7,925 nucleotides of DNA from Alloclostridium intestinigallinarum (GCA_904393845.1 CAJFNB010000061.1:1-7925); one strand, 5' to 3'. Shown: positions 1 to 5,667, counted from the first letter of the stretch. Notes: generated by a model not told the origin, from the sequence alone. Numbers and translations: made by a program.

Positions 1-655
1 CTTCCATGAAGTAGACAAGGCCGTAACCGGTAGCCTGCACCCTCACAAAGCTGCCGCCGTATTCCAGACCGCGGCCGGTGAGCACGCCCGTATGTTCGTC
101 GGCTATCTTCTTGTAGTAACCGAACATATAACCTATTTCTCTGCCGCCGACGCCTATATCGCCTGCGGGAACGTCCGTTTCCGAACCTATATGGCGGTAA
201 AGCTCAGCCATGAACGCCTGGCAGAAACGCATGACTTCGCCGTCGCTCTTGCCCTTGGGGTCGAAGTCGGAACCGCCCTTGCCGCCGCCTATGGGAAGTC
301 CGGTGAGGGAGTTCTTGAAAATCTGCTCGAAGCCGAGGAACTTTATAATGGATATATTGACGGAAGGATGGAACCTGAGGCCGCCCTTGTAAGGACCGAT
401 TGCGCTGTTGAACTGCACGCGGTAGCCCTTGTTAACCCTTACCTTACCGCTGTCGTCCACCCACGGAACGCGGAAAGCTATAATCCTTTCCGGCTCGACG
501 AGCATTTCGAGGATCTGGCTTTTTTCGTATTCGGGATGGGCGTCGAACACATCGGAGAGAGAGGAAAGAATTTCCGTAAGAGCCTGATGGAATTCCGGCT
601 CGTTGGGATTGTTTTTGATTGCCGTGTCAAGTACACGTTGAACGTATTCGTTCAT
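1..655 (-). CDS. gdhA: Glutamate dehydrogenase, N-terminal 218 residues (3' end outside window)
   Basis: This enzyme reversibly aminates 2-oxoglutarate to glutamate in the cytoplasm, as a hexamer. Reading the minus strand from the ATG at 655-653 gives MNEYVQRVLD..., open to the window edge. Family landmarks are in order: PYKGGLRFHPSVN (88-100), FLGFEQIFKNSL (106-117), GGGKGGSDFDPKGKSDGE (123-140), MRFCQAFM.ELYRHIG (142-157) and DVPAGDIGVGGRE (161-173). K90, K114, K126 and D166 align with K89, K113, the catalytic K125 and D165 of the Clostridium symbiosum enzyme, offset by one. The nucleotide-binding domain lies outside, so NAD versus NADP use cannot be read here. The start is fixed by an AGGAG (666-662) six bases upstream of ATG. 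An oddity is RVQATGYG (205-212), where the family usually has RPEATGYG. The gene has its own promoter and appears to start a transcript. Identity is very secure. Confidence 0.97.
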   Translation of the reverse strand, partial: MNEYVQRVLDTAIKNNPNEPEFHQALTEILSSLSDVFDAHPEYEKSQILEMLVEPERIIAFRVPWVDDSGKVRVNKGYRVQFNSAIGPYKGGLRFHPSVNISIIKFLGFEQIFKNSLTGLPIGGGKGGSDFDPKGKSDGEVMRFCQAFMAELYRHIGSETDVPAGDIGVGGREIGYMFGYYKKIADEHTGVLTGRGLEYGGSFVRVQATGYGLVYFME

Positions 656-667
656 AGCTGTCTCCTT

Positions 668-684
668 TTTCCGCAGTGCGGAAA
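668..684 (-). promoter_or_regulatory. 17-base hairpin/palindrome in gdhA leader next to SD
   Basis: TTTCCGC and GCGGAAA flank a three-base loop, forming a 7-bp stem in the mRNA leader (or a 17-bp DNA palindrome about base 676). It ends one base before the AGGAG at 666-662. It could be an mRNA-stabilising or translation-modulating hairpin, or a second operator. The asnS leader has a hairpin of the same size in the same place. Confidence 0.55.
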
Positions 685-691
685 CGTGTGA

Positions 692-712
692 AATATTTTT
701 GACAAAAATATT
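692..712. promoter_or_regulatory. 21-bp palindrome across gdhA -10/+1, candidate operator
   Basis: Ten-base arms (692-701 and 703-712) are perfect inverted repeats about a single central base at 702. The right arm overlaps the -10 hexamer and the centre lies on the predicted start site. The position fits a repressor operator. It does not match the CodY, Rex or GlnR consensus as I know them. A regulator role is inferred; the symmetry is seen directly. Confidence 0.55.
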
Positions 713-738
713 ATAGTTACATGGCTTTTTAATGTCAA
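710..738 (-). promoter_or_regulatory. gdhA promoter, perfect sigma-A consensus
   Basis: On the minus strand, TTGACA (738-733) and TATAAT (715-710) are separated by exactly 17 bases, giving a start near 703 and a leader of about 48 bases. Upstream of the -35, T-runs on the plus strand at 752-757, 762-769 and 773-777 are A-tracts in helical phase, resembling an UP element or bent DNA. Such a promoter should be strong unless repressed. Confidence 0.9.
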
Positions 739-780
739 ATAAATAAAAAAATTTTTTGCAATTTTTTTTGGATTTTTACA

Positions 781-811
781 TAAAAATATCCCCTCAACCC
801 GTGTTGAGGGG
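781..811 (-). terminator. Rho-independent terminator of the beta-galactosidase gene
   Basis: A perfect 9-bp stem (790-798 with 803-811, CCCCTCAAC/GTTGAGGGG) and 4-base loop are followed on the minus strand by ATATTTTTA. It lies 26 bases past the stop codon. The plus-strand tail is weak, so it serves mainly the minus-strand gene and separates it from gdhA. Confidence 0.88.
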
Positions 812-836
812 GTAATTTTACGACATTTTATCTATT

Positions 837-2600
837 TTAACCCAAATCGGGCTTGCCGGTAATGCTTACCGAAGGCGACGAATAACCTTCCTGCTCGAAA
901 ACTATTATCTCGTTGCCCTTTTCTTTGAGCAGCGTGGAAGGAAGGTAAAGCGCCTTTTGCGGTCCTATATTCCAGTATCTGCCCAGATTAAAGCCGTTCA
1001 CGGTTACAAAGCCCTTTGTAAAGCCCTTCATCTGCACGAAACATTCTCCCCTGGCGGGCGCGTCGAACGTGCCGCGCATAAAGCAGGGCACTTCCTTTTT
1101 GCCGTCGTAAGCCAGCTTTTCCAGATTATCCATAGGCAGAGTGTAAATATCCCAGCCGAAAATGTGCTGCGCTCCGAAAGTCACGTCCTGTATGCCCTTG
1201 CGGTCGTATATCTTACTGCCGTAGTTCACCCTGCCCATGCAGTCGACGAATATGTCGAGGGTAAGCCCTTCTTTGCCGATAGCCTGCAAAAACGTCGTGC
1301 TGCCCTTATCCCTGGTCAGGAACAGACCGCGTTTGTTGCGGTAAACGCGCTTGGGCGCGCCGCCGTTCACGCTGATATACGCCAGGTCGTGTATTCCGCT
1401 TATCGTCAGCGGCTGCATAACGTACTTGCCCGTAACCTTGGTTTTGTAATACATGTAGCCGGACTGCTGTCCCAAATCTTCCATGGAAGCGGGATTGCCC
1501 GAACGGTGCTTTTCGCCGATATTGTCAAGGTTGCCCGTAAGGGAGGCAAACTGCGTAAGTTTTACTTCCCCTACGTTCACATACTTCGGCGCGGGCGGCA
1601 AAGGCAGTTCACTTTCTTTTATGCCGCGGCGTTCAAGCATGAGTTTGCGCAACACGTGGTAAAGCGGAGTGTAATCGCCCCACTCGCTCAAAGGCGCGTT
1701 GTAGTCGTAGCTGGTCGTGGTCGGCTGATACTTGGAACAGTGGTTCGCACCCGCGGTAAAGCCGAAGTTCGTGCCGCCGTGGAACATATACAGGTTGAAA
1801 TTCGCACCCATATCCAAAAAGTCTTTTATCTCTTTTTCCACCTGCATCGCCGGACGCACGTGGTGTTTTTCGCCCCAGTGGTCGAACCAGCCGTCCCAGA
1901 ATTCCATACACGTTTTGGGCATATTTTCGTCCTGAAGCCCGTCCAACGCTCCGAAAGCTCCTTTTGCGTTAGAACCGAAAGTAAGCGCCTTGTAAACGCC
2001 GTCCAGCCCGCCGCCCGAAACCATATTGCACCAATTACCGTCGGCGGTGAATAAGAGCACTTCCGCGCCGCAGGAAACCATCACGTCTTTTATATACGTC
2101 AGATATTCCTTGTCGTTGCCGTAAGAGCCGTACTCGTTTTCTATCTGCATGGCGATAATGTTGCCGCCGCGCGTAATCTGCAAATCGCGCACTTTGTCGA
2201 ACAGCACTTCGAACCATTCTTTCACGTATGAAAGGTACGCCTTGTTCATACAGCGTAGCACCACGTTTTTATCCGCGAGCATCCACCCGGGCAAACCGCC
2301 CAGATCCCATTCCGCGCATATATACGGACCGGGGCGCAGAATGACGTACAGCCCCAGCTTTTGCGCAATCTTTATAAACTTTACTATATCCGCAGGTCCG
2401 GAAAAATTGTACTCGCCCTTTTTCGGCTCGTGCATATTCCACGCCACATAGGTTTCCACCGTGTTAAGCCCCGCCGCCTTCAATTTGGCAAGCCTGTCCT
2501 CCCACAGCTGCTCGGGTACGCGGAAATAATGTATACAACCGGAATAAACGTGAAATTCTTCACCGTTTAAGTAAAATTTGCCGTCTTTGATTTCCAACAT
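837..2600 (-). CDS. Glycoside hydrolase family 35 beta-galactosidase
   Basis: This is a retaining beta-galactosidase that removes terminal beta-linked galactose. It has 587 residues from the ATG at 2600, close to the roughly 595 of bacterial GH35 enzymes such as BgaC. An N-terminal (beta/alpha)8 barrel carries YSGCIHYFR, VAWNMHEPKKG.YNF and RPGPYICAEWDLGGLP (about 19-105). The acid/base is E156 in QIENEYGSYG and the nucleophile is E233 in CMEFWDGWFDHWG. GGTNFGF (275-281) and TSYDYNAPLSEWG (296-308) follow, then beta-rich domains ending in the VNGFNLGRYWNIGPQ signature. No signal peptide or membrane anchor is seen, so it is cytoplasmic and probably acts on imported oligosaccharides; no transporter is adjacent. 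A GTG at 2609 in the same frame would add three residues, but it lies inside the SD sequence AGAGGTGA, so ATG is preferred. Linkage specificity cannot be read. Confidence 0.95.
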   Translation of the reverse strand: MLEIKDGKFYLNGEEFHVYSGCIHYFRVPEQLWEDRLAKLKAAGLNTVETYVAWNMHEPKKGEYNFSGPADIVKFIKIAQKLGLYVILRPGPYICAEWDLGGLPGWMLADKNVVLRCMNKAYLSYVKEWFEVLFDKVRDLQITRGGNIIAMQIENEYGSYGNDKEYLTYIKDVMVSCGAEVLLFTADGNWCNMVSGGGLDGVYKALTFGSNAKGAFGALDGLQDENMPKTCMEFWDGWFDHWGEKHHVRPAMQVEKEIKDFLDMGANFNLYMFHGGTNFGFTAGANHCSKYQPTTTSYDYNAPLSEWGDYTPLYHVLRKLMLERRGIKESELPLPPAPKYVNVGEVKLTQFASLTGNLDNIGEKHRSGNPASMEDLGQQSGYMYYKTKVTGKYVMQPLTISGIHDLAYISVNGGAPKRVYRNKRGLFLTRDKGSTTFLQAIGKEGLTLDIFVDCMGRVNYGSKIYDRKGIQDVTFGAQHIFGWDIYTLPMDNLEKLAYDGKKEVPCFMRGTFDAPARGECFVQMKGFTKGFVTVNGFNLGRYWNIGPQKALYLPSTLLKEKGNEIIVFEQEGYSSPSVSITGKPDLG

Positions 2601-2604
2601 AATT

Positions 2605-2612
2605 TTCACCTC
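2605..2612 (-). promoter_or_regulatory. SD that decides the beta-galactosidase start
   Basis: AGAGGTGA (2612-2605) is a long match to the 16S anti-SD and is followed by four bases before ATG (2600). The upstream in-frame GTG (2609-2607) is part of this SD, so it is a poor start codon. Confidence 0.75.
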
Positions 2613-2630
2613 TTACGTCAAGTCGATAAA

Positions 2631-2659
2631 ATTATAACAAATACGCCGATAAGTGTCAA
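2631..2659 (-). promoter_or_regulatory. Beta-galactosidase promoter, perfect sigma-A consensus
   Basis: TTGACA (2659-2654) and TATAAT (2636-2631) lie 17 bases apart on the minus strand, predicting a start near 2624 and a leader of about 24 bases. Direct repeats CGATAA at 2647-2652 and 2624-2629 flank the -10, 23 bases apart, and could bind a regulator. Confidence 0.88.
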
Positions 2660-2721
2660 CACGGAATACAACGCGCCCGAAAAATAGATAGTGTAATTTT
2701 ATTTCTCAAAATGCCTTGATA

Positions 2722-2730
2722 TGATATAAT
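2722..2730 (+). promoter_or_regulatory. Extended -10 promoter of the acetyltransferase gene
   Basis: TGATATAAT is a full extended -10. The -35 region (2702-2707, TTTCTC) is poor, as is common for extended -10 promoters. The predicted start, near 2737, falls on the first bases of the SD AAGGAGA, so the leader is only about 12 bases. Confidence 0.7.
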
Positions 2731-2748
2731 TAAAATAAGGAGAAAAAA

Positions 2749-3240
2749 ATGTTCGAATACCGCAAAGCCACAATCGAAGATTTAGAACGTATCTGGGATA
2801 AAGACATTGCCGAAAATGCGGGCGACCCCCGTTATCCGGAATGGAAAACGCAATTTATAAACGCGAATAAACGCAAAAAGATAATCACGTTTGTAGTGGT
2901 CGCGGACGGCGACCCCGTCGGTCAGGCTACGCTCGTTCTGCTCAAAGACGCCATTGACTCTGAAATCAAGGGTATACTCTGCAACGACCGCGACACGGCT
3001 TATATCTCAACCGTGCGCATTGAAAAGCAATTTGAAGCGCAGGGACACATATCCAAGCTGTTCAAACTGATTGAAAAGACCTCCGCAGATATTGGAATAA
3101 AATATCTTACCATAGGCTGTGAAGCGAAAATGACGAGAAACCTTGCCATTTATCTGCATTTCGGCTATACGGAATATCTGACAAGCATAACCGACGACGG
3201 CGATTTGATATTGTTTTTCCGAAAAGCGCTTACTATATAA
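2749..3240 (+). CDS. GNAT-family N-acetyltransferase, substrate unknown
   Basis: This protein probably transfers an acetyl group from acetyl-CoA to an amine; the substrate cannot be told. It has 163 residues, a normal single-domain GNAT length. The start fits FEYRKATIEDLERI (beta1/alpha1 of GNAT). FVVVADGDPVGQATL (48-62) is the beta2-beta3 hairpin. AYISTVRIEKQFEAQGHISKLF (85-105) is beta4 and motif A. YLTIGCEA (119-126) and NLAIYLHFGYTEY (131-143) are motif B. The pyrophosphate loop reads EAQGHI where R/Q-x-x-G-x-G/A is usual, so it is degenerate at both ends. The start is supported by AAGGAGA at 2737-2743. It is the only plus-strand protein gene, divergent from the beta-galactosidase with 148 bases between the start codons. 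Its first usable terminator is the bidirectional hairpin at 3410-3436. Confidence 0.88.
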   Translation: MFEYRKATIEDLERIWDKDIAENAGDPRYPEWKTQFINANKRKKIITFVVVADGDPVGQATLVLLKDAIDSEIKGILCNDRDTAYISTVRIEKQFEAQGHISKLFKLIEKTSADIGIKYLTIGCEAKMTRNLAIYLHFGYTEYLTSITDDGDLILFFRKALTI

Positions 3241-3287
3241 CTATAAGTTTTCAAACAGTTATGCTCAATTTCCGTTTATGTATGAAA

Positions 3288-3317
3288 AGCTACTGGCCGG
3301 ACTCGAACCGGCGACCT
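3288..3317 (-). pseudogene. Duplicated 3' half of tRNA-Thr (5'-truncated tRNA remnant)
   Basis: These 30 bases are identical to 3445-3474 of the intact tRNA-Thr, covering part of the variable loop, the whole T-arm (GCCGG TTCGAGT CCGGC), the 3' acceptor strand CAGTAGC and the discriminator U. The next bases are TTT, not CCA. No GCTACTG 5' acceptor strand exists between this copy and the tRNA, so it cannot fold as a tRNA. It lies 157 bases downstream of the tRNA in the same orientation. It may be an attachment-site scar or the relic of a tandem tRNA duplication. Confidence 0.8.
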
Positions 3318-3325
3318 TTTGTTTA

Positions 3326-3391
3326 CCCCAAAAATCATCCGATTTTCGGGGACCCCGAAGAAGGAATCACCATTCCTTACGGTTGATTCCT
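3326..3391 (-). other. Run of competing hairpins between tRNA terminator and tRNA remnant
   Basis: Stem A pairs 3362-3369 with 3384-3391 (AGGAATCA/TGATTCCT), but 3361-3367 also pairs with 3372-3378 (AAGGAAT/ATTCCTT); the two exclude each other. Stem B pairs 3326-3336 with 3341-3351 around a 4-base loop, and competes with a 15-bp palindrome at 3345-3359. Stem B has one non-Watson-Crick position (3330/3347), which is G-U in minus-strand RNA but A-C in plus-strand RNA. This suggests the minus strand is the selected transcript. No T-box or known riboswitch core is seen. Confidence 0.5.
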
Positions 3392-3403
3392 ACCTGTTTT
3401 TCC

Positions 3404-3436
3404 AAAATAAAAAGAGCCCGATTAACAGGCTCTTTT
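3404..3436 (-). terminator. Rho-independent terminator after tRNA-Thr, likely bidirectional
   Basis: A 9-bp stem pairs AAAAGAGCC (3410-3418) with GGCTCTTTT (3428-3436) across a 9-base loop. The minus strand continues with TTTTTATTTT, ideal for ending the tRNA transcript five bases past its CCA. The plus strand continues with TTTTCTCTTT, so the hairpin can also stop transcripts from the acetyltransferase gene. Confidence 0.9.
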
Positions 3437-3441
3437 CTCTT

Positions 3442-3517
3442 TGGAGCTACTGGCCGGACTCGAACCGGCGACCTGCTGATTACGAATCAGCTGCTCTACC
3501 AACTGAGCCACAGTAGC
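3442..3517 (-). tRNA. tRNA-Thr, anticodon CGT (reads ACG)
   Basis: The 76-base cloverleaf is complete. The acceptor GCTACTG pairs fully with CAGTAGC. The D-arm GCTC/GAGC flanks AGTTGGTA. The anticodon stem GCTGA/TCAGC carries loop TTCGTAA with anticodon CGT at 3484-3482. The variable loop is AGGTC and the T-arm is GCCGG TTCGAGT CCGGC. The discriminator is U and CCA is encoded (3444-3442). It reads in the same direction as asnS and the nucleosidase gene 65 bases upstream, with no terminator between them, but it also has a promoter of its own. Confidence 0.97.
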
Positions 3518-3532
3518 GCATATCGCTATAAT

Positions 3533-3562
3533 ATATTAAACAATATTATGCGGTTGTGTCAA
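3533..3562 (-). promoter_or_regulatory. Probable tRNA-Thr promoter
   Basis: TTGACA (3562-3557) and TAATAT (3538-3533, 4 of 6 matches) lie 18 bases apart, predicting a start near 3526, nine bases before the tRNA. A 10-bp palindrome TTGCGCGCAA (3566-3575) and AT-rich DNA lie just upstream of the -35. The weak -10 leaves some doubt. Confidence 0.6.
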
Positions 3563-3581
3563 GCGTTGCGCGCAAATTTAA

Positions 3582-4262
3582 TTAAAGTTGTTTGAGCAAC
3601 TCCTTCACGCAGGCGACGTACTGCCCTACTCCCGCATCTACCACACGGCTGAAACTCTCGTCCGCGCCTTCGTCGGCGTTGTCGGAAACGCATTTCACCA
3701 TGATGAGCGGAAGATTGTAGCGCTCGCATACGAAGAAAAGCCCGGCGCTTTCCATATCGCATATGTCGCAGGAAAATCTTTCGACAAGCATATTCTTGAA
3801 CGCGCTGTCGTTTACGAACTTATCTCCGCTGGCAATTCTCACCTTGGGCAATACGGCAAGGTGTTCGGATTTTTCCGCAATGGCGATGCTCGGCGTCAAA
3901 ATTGCGGAATCCCTGTCTATATGTATGCCCATGCGCGATATATCCGAATACGAAGGCGTAAAGTCGTAATGCACGACCTCTTTTACCAGGGCGAGCATAC
4001 CGCGCCTGAGATTTTTGTTGAGCGAACCGACCAGACCCACGTTCAGCACGATTTCTATCTTATACTGCATGGCAAGATACTGCGCCGCCATGGCGGCGGC
4101 TATTTCGCCCACACCGCTGTTGATAAGATATACCTGCTTGCCTTCGAGCAGATATTTATGCACTTCGTAAACGCCGCAGTCCGCGCCGAGGTATTGCCCG
4201 AGGTTTTCGCGCAATATTGCCGATTCGTCCGCAAGCGCGGTTACAATGCCTACTCTTTCCAT
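3582..4262 (-). CDS. MTA/SAH nucleosidase-family protein (PNP/UDP phosphorylase fold)
   Basis: The family cleaves 5'-methylthioadenosine and S-adenosylhomocysteine to adenine plus the thioribose product, recycling by-products of S-adenosylmethionine use. The protein has 226 residues, close to the 230 or so of MtnN. GIVTALADE puts E13 at the MtnN E12 acid position. SGVGEIAAAMAAQ (49-61) and LNVGLVGSL (73-81) form the nucleoside pocket. IASGDKFV (143-150) is followed by the ribose-binding CDMESAG (E171) and CVSDNADE, where D194 matches the catalytic Asp. The usual GQ(I/V)PG loop after the HYD motif is missing: HYDFTPSYSDISRMG stands there. A related nucleosidase with other substrates is therefore possible. 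ATG follows the asnS stop by one base, and its GGAG SD (4273-4270) lies inside the last asnS codons, so translation is probably coupled to asnS. No signal peptide is seen. Confidence 0.82.
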   Translation of the reverse strand: MERVGIVTALADESAILRENLGQYLGADCGVYEVHKYLLEGKQVYLINSGVGEIAAAMAAQYLAMQYKIEIVLNVGLVGSLNKNLRRGMLALVKEVVHYDFTPSYSDISRMGIHIDRDSAILTPSIAIAEKSEHLAVLPKVRIASGDKFVNDSAFKNMLVERFSCDICDMESAGLFFVCERYNLPLIMVKCVSDNADEGADESFSRVVDAGVGQYVACVKELLKQL

Positions 4263-4263
4263 A

Positions 4264-5655
4264 TTAAAACTCCGCGCTGCCGGTCGTGCGGGGGAAAGGA
4301 ATGACGTCCCTTATATTCTGCATACCGGTTAAATACATTATCAGCCTTTCAAAGCCGAGCCCGAAGCCCGCATGCTTCACGCCGCCGTATCTTCTCAAAT
4401 CGAGGTACCACGAATAGTCTTCTTCCCTCAGTCCCAACTCTTTAATACGGGCTACAAGATTATCATAGCGCTCTTCCCTCTGCGAGCCGCCCACTATCTC
4501 GCCCACCTGGGGCACAAGCAGGTCGACGGCGGCAACGGTTTTGCCGTCCTCGTTCATGCGCATATAAAACGCTTTGATGTCCTTTGGATAGTCGGTGACG
4601 AATGTGGGACGGTTGAAAATCTTTTCCGTAAGGTATCTTTCATGCTCCGTCTGAATATCCGCGCCCCAGAATACGGGATACTGGAATTCGTCCTTGTGCG
4701 GTTCAAGCAATCTGATGGCTTCCGTGTAGGAAACGCGCGCAAATTCCTTTTCCACAATATCGGTGAGCTTTTGTATAAGCCCCTGCTCGATAAATTTGTC
4801 GCAAAAAGCTATCTCTTCCGGACAACGGTCCATAACGTATTTAATGACGTATTTGAGCATGGCTTCGATAACTTCCATGTCGCCTTCCAGATCGGTAAAC
4901 GCCATTTCCGGTTCTATCATCCAAAACTCCGCGGCGTGGCGGTTGGTATAACTCTTTTCGGCGCGGAAGGTAGGTCCGAACGTGTATACGTCCTTAAACG
5001 CCAAAGCGTAGCACTCCGCGTTCAGCTGTCCGCTGACGGTCAGATTTGCCGCCTTGCCGAAAAAGTCCTTGGACCAGTCCACTTTGCCGTCGTCCGTTTT
5101 GGGAGGATTGACGGGGTCCAAAGTCGTAATGCGGAACATCTCGCCCGCCCCTTCGCAGTCGGAACCCGTTATAATGGGCGTGTTCACGTAGACGAACCCT
5201 CTTTCCGCAAAAAAGCTGTGAATGCCCTGCGCCGCCACGCTCCTTATGCGGAACACCGCCTGGAAAGTGTTTGCGCGCGGACGAAGATGCGCTATTTCGC
5301 GCAGATATTCCAAAGTGTGCCTCTTCTTCTGCAAGGGATATGCGGGAGAAGAAGGAGCGGCTATCTCCATTTTATCCGCCTTTATTTCAAAAGGCTGCTT
5401 GTTTTCGGGAGTGTAGACAACAGCGCCCTCTGCATATACTGCCGCGCCGACGTTCAGCGCGGTTACTTCTTTATAATTCTCCAGACTCGCTTCCATGACT
5501 ATCTGGGCAGTCTTGAAAAACGTGCCGTCGGAAATCTCCATAAAGGCAAACGCTTTTCCTGCGCGGACGGTTCTCACCCAACCGCATACGCGGACGCGTT
5601 CGCCGTCCATCTGCGAACAGTCGCTGTACAACTTCTTTATGCTTGTAACTTGCAT
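4264..5655 (-). CDS. asnS: Asparaginyl-tRNA synthetase
   Basis: This class IIb enzyme charges tRNA-Asn with asparagine, using ATP, in the cytoplasm. It has 463 residues, matching the E. coli enzyme at 466. An N-terminal OB-fold anticodon-binding domain spans about 20-100 (VRVCGWVRTVRAGKAFAFME). The catalytic domain begins near LRPRANTFQAVFRIRS (124-139). VNTPIITGSDCEGAGEMF (157-174) follows. Motif 2 is FRAEKSYTNRHAAEFWMIEPE (230-250, F230 to E250). GEIVGGSQRE lies at 385-394. Motif 3 is GFGLGFERLIMYLTGMQNIRDVIPFPR, about 430-456. EFWMIEPE with the OB-fold and NIRD/PFPR ending marks AsnRS rather than AspRS. GGAGGT (5666-5661) lies five bases from ATG and fixes the start. The leader is about 65 bases and holds no T-box, although asnS genes of Firmicutes are often T-box controlled. 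It heads an operon with the nucleosidase gene and possibly tRNA-Thr. Confidence 0.97.
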   Translation of the reverse strand: MQVTSIKKLYSDCSQMDGERVRVCGWVRTVRAGKAFAFMEISDGTFFKTAQIVMEASLENYKEVTALNVGAAVYAEGAVVYTPENKQPFEIKADKMEIAAPSSPAYPLQKKRHTLEYLREIAHLRPRANTFQAVFRIRSVAAQGIHSFFAERGFVYVNTPIITGSDCEGAGEMFRITTLDPVNPPKTDDGKVDWSKDFFGKAANLTVSGQLNAECYALAFKDVYTFGPTFRAEKSYTNRHAAEFWMIEPEMAFTDLEGDMEVIEAMLKYVIKYVMDRCPEEIAFCDKFIEQGLIQKLTDIVEKEFARVSYTEAIRLLEPHKDEFQYPVFWGADIQTEHERYLTEKIFNRPTFVTDYPKDIKAFYMRMNEDGKTVAAVDLLVPQVGEIVGGSQREERYDNLVARIKELGLREEDYSWYLDLRRYGGVKHAGFGLGFERLIMYLTGMQNIRDVIPFPRTTGSAEF

Positions 5656-5667
5656 ATATTACCTCCG

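Noticed and set aside
92..691. 199-residue open frame antisense to gdhA
   Set aside because: The minus-strand gdhA frame runs to the window edge with all active-site motifs; the plus-strand frame is a shadow.
678..693. Catabolite (cre) site next to gdhA
   Set aside because: The TGCGGAAACG stretch has an extra base and poor 3' half compared with the cre consensus.
957..2054. 365-residue open frame antisense to the beta-galactosidase
   Set aside because: The GH35 frame has both catalytic Glu motifs along its full length. The antisense frame has no recognisable domain or start signal.
3527..3532. Plus-strand TATAAT near the tRNA as an antisense promoter
   Set aside because: It has no matching -35 and is best explained by the AT-rich tRNA promoter region on the other strand.
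3278..3595. Open frame across the tRNA region containing GRTRTGDLLITNQLLYQLS
   Set aside because: This peptide is a well-known artefact of translating the antisense strand of a tRNA gene; the frame spans the remnant, terminator and tRNA-Thr.
3588..4304. 238-residue open frame antisense to the nucleosidase gene
   Set aside because: The minus-strand frame carries a complete nucleosidase fold with catalytic residues; the antisense frame has no motif.
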